Source of the DNA: Dielma sp000508965
GTDB lineage: Bacteria; Bacillota_I; Bacilli_A; Erysipelotrichales; Erysipelotrichaceae
Direction of reading: 5' to 3'
DNA: 64,000 bases
Assembly: GCA_000508965.1 (NCBI GenBank)
Contig: BAHV02000002.1
Span: 186,001 to 250,000, forward strand
The position numbers and the translations under genes are program-made. The notes beneath the pieces are model-generated. The model was given only the letters and a program-made list of their open reading frames with translations, was not told the origin of the DNA and made no database searches. This document shows, one piece after another, positions 59,101 to 64,000 of this stretch. Position 1 is the stretch's first letter; each line of letters begins with the position of its first letter.

Positions 59101-59138
59101 ACAAACTACTTTGTCTGTCGTAGTAGTTGTGCTATACT
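59101..59138 (+). promoter_or_regulatory. Promoter and candidate operator of the PadR/HAAS operon
   Basis: TTGTCT (59111-59116), 16-base spacer and TATACT (59133-59138). An inverted repeat ACAAACTACT (59101-59110) and AGTAGTTGT (59122-59130) covers the -35, a likely PadR autorepression site. Confidence 0.6.
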
Positions 59139-59175
59139 AAAGGTACTTCATCAGGTGGAGTAGTTAGGAGGCGCT

Positions 59176-59514
59176 ATGATCAGCAGTGATGTATTGCGTG
59201 GTTATAATGATACAATTGTGTTGGCTTGTCTGCTTGATAAAGATTCATACGGCTATGAAATCAATAAGCAGATCAGAGATCAATCAAGAGGGTACTATCA
59301 TATTAAAGAAACCACACTGTATTCAGTGTTTAACCGATTAGAAAAGCATGGCTTTATTACCTCCTATTTTGGTAATGAATCATTGGGAAAACGGCGGACT
59401 TATTATCATATAACACCAAAGGGGTATGAATATTATTGCAGTAAATGCCAGGAATGGAAGGAAACTCAAGAACTGATTGACGCATTTGTCAGAGAAACGA
59501 TCGAGGAGAAATAA
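59176..59514 (+). CDS. PadR family transcriptional regulator
   Basis: A 112-residue winged-HTH repressor of the PadR-s2 type. Markers are ACLLDKDSYGYEINKQIRD, TTLYSVFNRLEKHGFITSY and GKRRTYYHITPKGYEYY. RBS TTAGGAGGCGCT precedes the ATG. It is followed by a HAAS-type membrane protein after one base, a pairing known from PadR operons. It probably controls its own operon. Confidence 0.92.
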   Translation: MISSDVLRGYNDTIVLACLLDKDSYGYEINKQIRDQSRGYYHIKETTLYSVFNRLEKHGFITSYFGNESLGKRRTYYHITPKGYEYYCSKCQEWKETQELIDAFVRETIEEK

Positions 59515-59515
59515 T

Positions 59516-60193
59516 ATGGAAAAAATTAGAGTATTTGTGGATAATGTATTTTCCGGTTTGCCTAAAACAAAAGAAGTAATCGACATGAAAAGAGATATTC
59601 TAAGTAATATGGAGGAACATTATCTTGAGTTAATTAAACAGGGGAAAGACGAGGATTCAGCGTTTGGTATTGTCGCTTCAGAGTTTGGCAGCATTGAAGA
59701 TATTCGCCGTGAGCTAAATCTTGATGAAATCTTATATAATGAAAGCAATTTACCAATCGATGAGGATAATCCGATGATATCCTATTTTCAGCGTAAATTC
59801 AGAAATGGCATCATTGCGGGTGTTGTCTGTTGTATCATTGGGGTATTTGGTACGGCTGTTATTTATGAAATTTTTTATTATAACTATTTGGTAGAAGCGA
59901 TGCAGATCGCATGGTTCAGTGTATTTGTATGTATCGGTGTGATTTTATTTATCTACTGGGGAATGGAAAAAGACCGCTTTGAGAAAGGCTGCGCCAGTCT
60001 GAATGGGATGGAAGCCTTTCAGGAAGCGCCGATGAAAAATAAAAAAATGAAGGGAATCATTAACGGTATATTATGGCAGTTAACCGTTTTGGTTTATTTG
60101 CTGATGGGTTTCTTTATGGGATTGTGGCATCCAGGGTGGATCATCTTTATCATATCAGCAATTATCAGCAGTGTTATCAATGCCTTCCTTTAA
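59516..60193 (+). CDS. HAAS/DUF1700-like membrane protein
   Basis: A 226-residue protein. The N-terminal half has the permease-prefix (HAAS-like) pattern: KIRVFVDNVFSGLPKTKEVIDMKRDIL, then FGIVASEFGSIEDIRREL. The C-terminal half has three or four membrane helices (FRNGIIAGVVCCIIGVFGTAV; IAWFSVFVCIGVILFIYWG; GILWQLTVLVYLLMGFFMG). ATG at 59516 follows CGAGGAGAAATAAT; a start at 59477 lies inside padR. The family acts with PadR regulators in envelope stress, though the exact role is unknown. Confidence 0.8.
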   Translation: MEKIRVFVDNVFSGLPKTKEVIDMKRDILSNMEEHYLELIKQGKDEDSAFGIVASEFGSIEDIRRELNLDEILYNESNLPIDEDNPMISYFQRKFRNGIIAGVVCCIIGVFGTAVIYEIFYYNYLVEAMQIAWFSVFVCIGVILFIYWGMEKDRFEKGCASLNGMEAFQEAPMKNKKMKGIINGILWQLTVLVYLLMGFFMGLWHPGWIIFIISAIISSVINAFL

Positions 60194-60207
60194 GCAGCTA
60201 ACGCCGC

Positions 60208-60236
60208 TTGTAGGCAGTCAATGCTTGTGCTAATAT
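60208..60236 (+). promoter_or_regulatory. Candidate promoter of the methyltransferase gene
   Basis: TTGTAG (60208-60213), 17-base spacer and TAATAT (60231-60236), 34 bases before the ATG. Confidence 0.45.
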
Positions 60237-60269
60237 ATACAAAAATACATTGAATGTGGAGGTAAGAAT

Positions 60270-61046
60270 ATGAATGAAATAGAAAAATGGTATGATGAAG
60301 TTTACGATGAATGGACACGGCTTGATCAGCATCGTGTTGAGTTTGATATTACAAAACGTTATCTTGATCATTACCTTAAAGGGGATAAGTTAAGAATTTT
60401 TGATATTGGCGGCGGTCCGGGAAGATATTCTATCTATCTGGCGGAAAAAGGTCATCAGGTAACACTGCTTGATCTGTCTGGCAAAAACGTTGAGATAGCT
60501 AAAATCAAGGCGAAAGAAGCTGGTGTTGAACTTGAGGGTGCGGTTAAAGGCAATGCCTTGGATTTAAGTGAATTTGAAAGTGAAGCGTATGATGTTGTTT
60601 TATTGATGGGACCGCTGTATCATTTGATTCATGAAGCAGACCGCCGCAAGTCGATAGAGAATGCATTGCGTCTGTTGAAAAAAGGCGGTTTGCTGATTGC
60701 TGCTTTTATATCGAATTATGCGCCGATTCAAGATGCATTATTGTATTGCAATGCTGATTTTGACACTAAGGAATTACTTGCTTATTTGGAAAATGGATTA
60801 AATAAAGCTGAACAGGGCTTTACTACGGCTTATTTTACAGGGGTTGAAGAAGCTAAGGCACTGATGAATAGTTTTGGTTTAGAAGAGCTTGCTTTTGCGG
60901 GCATCGAAAATATTCTTGGCAGCAAGGAAAGTGAAATCATGGCAAGTCCGCAGTATGCTAAATGGATTGATATCGCTTATGCACTGAGTCAGGATACTAA
61001 GGTTTATGGTACCAGTCAGCATTTTTTATACGTCGGCAAGAAATAG
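60270..61046 (+). CDS. Class I SAM-dependent methyltransferase
   Basis: A 258-residue methyltransferase. Motif I is IFDIGGGPGRYSIYLAEKG near residue 45, with the SAM-binding acidic residue in LLDLSGKNV and motif IV in VVLLMGPLYHLI. The N-terminus (IEKWYDEVYDEWTRLDQHRV) resembles small-molecule or tRNA methylases of the ubiE-like group. Substrate is not deducible. GGAGGTAAGAAT precedes the ATG. Confidence 0.85.
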   Translation: MNEIEKWYDEVYDEWTRLDQHRVEFDITKRYLDHYLKGDKLRIFDIGGGPGRYSIYLAEKGHQVTLLDLSGKNVEIAKIKAKEAGVELEGAVKGNALDLSEFESEAYDVVLLMGPLYHLIHEADRRKSIENALRLLKKGGLLIAAFISNYAPIQDALLYCNADFDTKELLAYLENGLNKAEQGFTTAYFTGVEEAKALMNSFGLEELAFAGIENILGSKESEIMASPQYAKWIDIAYALSQDTKVYGTSQHFLYVGKK

Positions 61047-61062
61047 AAGTTGCAAACTAGAG

Positions 61063-61086
61063 TAAACATGTTTAAACTATGTTTAT
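61063..61086. promoter_or_regulatory. Palindrome ahead of the longer DUF2087 gene
   Basis: TAAACATGTTTA (61063-61074) is a perfect 12-base palindrome, followed by TATGTTTAT (61078-61086). The latter is also found upstream of the second DUF2087 gene (61898-61906). Confidence 0.45.
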
Positions 61087-61099
61087 AGGAAGTGATACA

Positions 61100-61834
61100 A
61101 TGTTTGAAAAAATATATGATTACGCAGTATATGAAATAAAACGCGGATATGCTGAGGATGAAGAAGGATTCGTATGTCTATGCTGTCAGCAAAGGTTTTC
61201 AAAAGATGAAATTTATCCATGTGATAACCATTTTTATAAGGCAAATAAGGCAGTAATGGTGCATCTGAAACAAGTTCATCCTGACTATTTTGATTTATTG
61301 CTGGCGCATACGTGCCATGGCTGTACAGAGCGGCAAATTGAAATCCTAAAGTATATGAAGCAGGGGTATAAGGATAATGAGATTGCAAGGCTTACCGGTG
61401 TGGCGGCGGCTACCATTCGGCATCAGCGGTTTATTTTAAAAGAAAAGGCCAGACAGGCTAAAAGCTATCTGGCTGTTGCTGAATCTGTATTTGAACCTGA
61501 TGAAAATGATCCTTATGTAAAGATTCATGAGGGTGCCAGAATGGTTGATGAACGTTATTGTGTCACTGAAGATGAGGAAGCAAAGGCCATGGCAAGTCTT
61601 TTTGTTTCAATGGAACCTTTAAAGCTGAAGCAGTGGCCGGCAAAGGATAAGAAGAAGATTATTGCTTTGCGAAGGATCTGTGAATGCTTTGAGAGAAATC
61701 AGGAGTATACAGAAAAAGAAGTCAATGCTGTTTTAAGAAATATATTTGATGATATCGCAAGTTTGCGCCGGGCATTGATTGAATATGGGTTTATGGCACG
61801 CAGTGAGGACTGCAGTAAATACTGGCGAACGTAA
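61100..61834 (+). CDS. Zinc-finger/LuxR-type HTH regulator with DUF2087 domain
   Basis: A 244-residue protein. The N-terminus has a C-x2-C ... H-x4-H arrangement (CLCCQQRF ... VHLKQVHPDYFD), a possible zinc finger. The middle is a LuxR-type HTH (TERQIEILKYMKQGYKDNE, then TGVAAATIRHQRFILKEKA). The last 75 residues are DUF2087 (MEPLKLKQWPAKDKKKIIA to the end). DUF2087 proteins are regulators in Bacillota. ATG at 61100 follows ATAGGAAGTGATACA; ATG at 61079 is also open. A palindrome lies upstream. Confidence 0.8.
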   Translation: MFEKIYDYAVYEIKRGYAEDEEGFVCLCCQQRFSKDEIYPCDNHFYKANKAVMVHLKQVHPDYFDLLLAHTCHGCTERQIEILKYMKQGYKDNEIARLTGVAAATIRHQRFILKEKARQAKSYLAVAESVFEPDENDPYVKIHEGARMVDERYCVTEDEEAKAMASLFVSMEPLKLKQWPAKDKKKIIALRRICECFERNQEYTEKEVNAVLRNIFDDIASLRRALIEYGFMARSEDCSKYWRT

Positions 61835-61837
61835 ATG

Positions 61838-61862
61838 AGTGTGGTTATTCCACACTTTTTAT
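61838..61862 (+). terminator. Terminator of the first DUF2087 gene
   Basis: GTGTGG-TTATT-CCACAC followed by TTTTTATTTT. Confidence 0.82.
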
Positions 61863-61868
61863 TTTATG

Positions 61869-61912
61869 TTGACTTATAACATAAACAATATTAGAATATG
61901 TTTATGTTATAA
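61869..61912 (+). promoter_or_regulatory. Promoter with a perfect 13-bp inverted repeat (second DUF2087 gene)
   Basis: TTGACT (61869-61874), 17-base spacer and TAGAAT (61892-61897). TTATAACATAAAC (61874-61886) and its exact reverse complement GTTTATGTTATAA (61900-61912) lie 13 bases apart, over the spacer and just after the -10. A DNA-binding dimer here would block transcription. Confidence 0.75.
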
Positions 61913-61931
61913 ATAAATAAGGAGACTGATT

Positions 61932-62189
61932 ATGAAAGAAAACGATGAATTGCGGATGTTTAAAAGCTTAATGCCTCTAAAATTGACTGCACTGCCTAAA
62001 AAGAAAGAGCTGCGTCAAATTACTCTGCAAAGAATTGCTGAATGTTTTACGGCATCGAGGGAATATACAGAGCAGGAGGTTAATGAAATCCTAATGGGTG
62101 TTTATGAGGATTATGTTTATCTTCGCAGGGAGCTGGTGGAACATCAATATTTGAAGAGGACATCAGATGGCTGCCGATATTGGAAGTGA
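61932..62189 (+). CDS. Stand-alone DUF2087 protein
   Basis: An 85-residue protein equal to the DUF2087 domain of the upstream gene: FKSLMPLKLTALPKKKELRQ, ECFTASREYTEQEVNEILM and LRRELVEHQYLKRTSDGCRY align with the C-terminus of the 61100 product. It lacks the zinc finger and HTH. AAGGAGACTGATT precedes the ATG. The MFS gene starts 23 bases inside it in another frame. It may regulate that transporter alone or with the longer protein. Confidence 0.82.
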   Translation: MKENDELRMFKSLMPLKLTALPKKKELRQITLQRIAECFTASREYTEQEVNEILMGVYEDYVYLRRELVEHQYLKRTSDGCRYWK

Positions 62190-63372
62190 TTTAAAGCGGG
62201 CGCTGCTTGGGCGGGCAGTGTCAATGCTGGGGAATGGCATGCAGAGTATCGCGCTGCCATTGATGTTTCTGAAACTGACGGATTCACTGTCGGTGAGCGG
62301 CACACTGTTTGCGTTCATGCAATGCCCGGCTGTTCTGCTTGCTCCCTGGCTTGGTCTGAAGCTTGAAAGTTTAAATAAAAAGTATTGCATGGTAGCTCTT
62401 GACATAGCACAGGCAGGACTGCATGGTTTACTTTTAATTCTCGTGCTGAATCATGCTGAACTATGGCTGATGGCATCCCTGCTGGCGGTCAGTGCGGTTT
62501 TGTCACAAGCCTTTAATATCAGTACCAGTGTGCTGCTGAGCGAATTAAGTAATGAAGCAAACCGGCAGCAGATGAATGGGTTAAAGGGGATTGTTGATAA
62601 TGGTGTGGCTTTGGCGGCACCATTATTCGGAACGCTTGTCTACACAGGTTTAGGCTTTGAGGCTATTGTGCTGCTGAATATCGTTAGTTTTGGTTTGTCA
62701 GGGTTAATGGAATGTTTCATCAAATTAGAACAAAAGCCGGCTGACATTCAGCAGCGGAATAAGAATTATCGGGAATTAATCCCCTTTTTCAAGAAAAAGC
62801 CTCTTGTTCTTCGCTTATTTTTAATAACCGGCTGTTTGAATCTGTTTTTTGCTCCGCACGAGGAAATCTTTTATCCGGCAGTGCTGATTAAAAATTATCG
62901 CTATTCAGAGACGGTGTATGGATTAGCCAATCTGCTTTTTGTGGCAGGTATGCTGCTGACATCTTTTATTATTTATCGATCCAATAAAGGCTTGTTCAGT
63001 CTGAAGACAAATCTGCTGCTGAATAGTACGCTGCTTGGATGCCTTGGCTTCAGCTCACTGATCGGTATCAACTCAGCAATTTATTTTATGATCTTTATGA
63101 TAGTGATGATTTTCAGCGGTTCACTGACATCAATGATTAACATTCCTTTGATTTCTTATTTTCAAAATGAAGTGGATGTGACTATACAAAGCCGATTCTT
63201 TGCTCTGCAAAGCTTTACATCTTCATGCCTGATTCCGCTGGGGATTTTTCTGGCCGGGCAGTTAAGCGAGAACAGCTCCGGCGGTTTTATCATGGGAATG
63301 TTTAATTGCTGCATCCTCATTCTTGTTTATTTACTTATGAGAGGGTACAATATAGAAAACAATCAGAGGTGA
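62167..63372 (+). CDS. MFS transporter
   Basis: A 401-residue protein with twelve predicted helices. The start ALLGRAVSMLGNGMQSIALP and KLTDSLSVSGTLFAF fit the MFS group of macrolide/drug exporters and similar; substrate unknown. The ATG at 62167 lies in the DUF2087 gene, 23 bases before its end; GAAGAGGACATCAG is the RBS, so translation is coupled. Reading of the first 20 residues is less certain than the rest. Confidence 0.85.
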   Translation: MAADIGSDLKRALLGRAVSMLGNGMQSIALPLMFLKLTDSLSVSGTLFAFMQCPAVLLAPWLGLKLESLNKKYCMVALDIAQAGLHGLLLILVLNHAELWLMASLLAVSAVLSQAFNISTSVLLSELSNEANRQQMNGLKGIVDNGVALAAPLFGTLVYTGLGFEAIVLLNIVSFGLSGLMECFIKLEQKPADIQQRNKNYRELIPFFKKKPLVLRLFLITGCLNLFFAPHEEIFYPAVLIKNYRYSETVYGLANLLFVAGMLLTSFIIYRSNKGLFSLKTNLLLNSTLLGCLGFSSLIGINSAIYFMIFMIVMIFSGSLTSMINIPLISYFQNEVDVTIQSRFFALQSFTSSCLIPLGIFLAGQLSENSSGGFIMGMFNCCILILVYLLMRGYNIENNQR

Positions 63373-63377
63373 TAGGA

Positions 63378-64000
63378 ATGAGTACGTATGTAATCAGTGA
63401 TCTGCATGGTCAGCTGGAGCTGTTTAATCAGATGCTGGATAAAATAGATTTTAAAGAAACGGACCATTTATATATGCTTGGGGATGCTGTGGATCGCGGC
63501 CCGGACGGAATTTTATTGTTGAAAAAGGTTATGGGAATGAAGAATTGCACTTTTATTTTAGGTAATCATGAAAAGATGCTTCTGGATCATTATACAGATA
63601 CAGATGTGGATCATGAAACTGCTTTAAAACGATGGCTGCGTAATGGCTGTGAACCAACGATGAGGGGCTATGAGGCATTAAGCGATAAGGAAAGGGAAGC
63701 TGTGATTTATTTTCTTAAACAGGCACCGCTGCAGCTGATTCTCGACGTAAATGGTAAAATGTTCTGTTTAGTGCATGGGGCTCCATGTTATGAAAATCAA
63801 GAGGATTATGATCCGGCTAAGCATTTAGGTCATTCATGGCGTGACGTTTTTGTATGGACGCGTATCGGTGCTGATGAAACTTTTGAGGGCCCGCATGTAA
63901 TTATCGGACATACACCAACGGCAGCTTATCAGCCGGATAAACCCTGCAGAATTTGGCATGGCAAGAATGTGAGCGATATTGACTGCGGATGTGCGATGCT
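63378..64000 (+). CDS. Serine/threonine-type metallophosphoesterase, N-terminal part (cut by window edge)
   Basis: The frame is open from ATG at 63378 to the window end (207 codons). The metal motifs of the PP1-like/Ap4A-hydrolase group are visible: ISDLHGQLELFNQML, GDAVDRGPDGILLL, LGNHEKMLLD, LVHGAPC and IIGHTPTAAY. It removes phosphate from proteins or dinucleotides (bacterial PrpA/ApaH type). AGAGGTGATAGGA precedes the ATG, 5 bases after the MFS stop. The C-terminus lies outside the window. Confidence 0.88.
   Translation, partial: MSTYVISDLHGQLELFNQMLDKIDFKETDHLYMLGDAVDRGPDGILLLKKVMGMKNCTFILGNHEKMLLDHYTDTDVDHETALKRWLRNGCEPTMRGYEALSDKEREAVIYFLKQAPLQLILDVNGKMFCLVHGAPCYENQEDYDPAKHLGHSWRDVFVWTRIGADETFEGPHVIIGHTPTAAYQPDKPCRIWHGKNVSDIDCGCAM

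Noticed and set aside
1..64000. CRISPR arrays, tRNA or rRNA genes, insertion sequences
   Set aside because: No regularly spaced repeats, no tRNA cloverleaf patterns and no transposase-like frames were recognised. tRNA genes can be missed by eye; a tRNA search would settle it.

Overview
The window comes from a low-GC Bacillota chromosome, most likely a member of the Erysipelotrichia. This assignment is an inference from gene content and is not proven. The supporting signs are a T-box leader in front of metG, the RNA polymerase delta subunit (rpoE) next to argS, the rsmG-noc-parA-parB cluster that usually lies near oriC, the c-di-AMP receptor DarA, strong AGGAGG or AGGTGATC ribosome binding sites, and an anaerobic ribonucleotide reductase with its activase. 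I saw no rRNA, tRNA, CRISPR array or insertion sequence.

Layout. 1-7.5 kb: a sugar PTS operon on the minus strand, with two near-identical ribulose-phosphate-epimerase-like genes, separate EIIA, EIIC and EIIB genes, a HAD phosphatase, an iron alcohol dehydrogenase and a cut-off YitT protein. It is divergent from a PRD-type regulator. 7.6-13.2 kb: housekeeping genes (rarA, mntP, dtd-folD-nucleoside hydrolase-DUF951, ychF). 13.2-17.6 kb: a decayed gene, a lipocalin-like protein, a Dps-like ferritin and the TrkH/TrkA potassium system. 17.7-22.9 kb: a GntR-ABC operon, darA, an M20 peptidase, a TSUP exporter and a PfkB kinase. 23-28.5 kb: nrdDG and ispF-gltX-hypothetical. 28.6-35.4 kb: an XRE/CPBP pair, MATE efflux, a Gfo/Idh oxidoreductase, an FAD protein and a YczE-like protein. 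35.5-39.7 kb: an HD hydrolase, a class III-like Fic protein and PBP1A. 40-46.3 kb: DUF1934-argS-rpoE, a CNNM/CBS protein, fba and a lysine-rich repeat protein. 46.4-51.4 kb: rsmG-noc-parA-parB followed by a zinc-ribbon membrane protein and an RDD-PHP fusion. 51.4-55.8 kb: a beta-glucoside PTS with GH1 phospho-glucosidase and a divergent AraC regulator. 56-64 kb: T-box-metG-GNAT, PadR/HAAS, a methyltransferase, two DUF2087 genes, an MFS carrier and a cut-off metallophosphatase.

How the parts work together. Two regulated sugar-uptake modules show the clear layout of uptake, processing and divergent control. The potassium system and the c-di-AMP receptor sit close together and may be linked functionally. 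The chromosome-segregation cluster places the window near the origin. Several small regulators have inverted repeats over their own promoters (GntR, PadR, the DUF2087 pair), which points to autoregulation. The most unusual items are the duplicated epimerases inside the PTS operon, the Fic protein with a built-in inhibitory motif, the FolD lacking the usual catalytic lysine, the Noc-like ParB lacking the membrane helix, the RDD-PHP fusion, the DUF2087 pair with shared promoter motifs, and the lysine-rich repeat protein.
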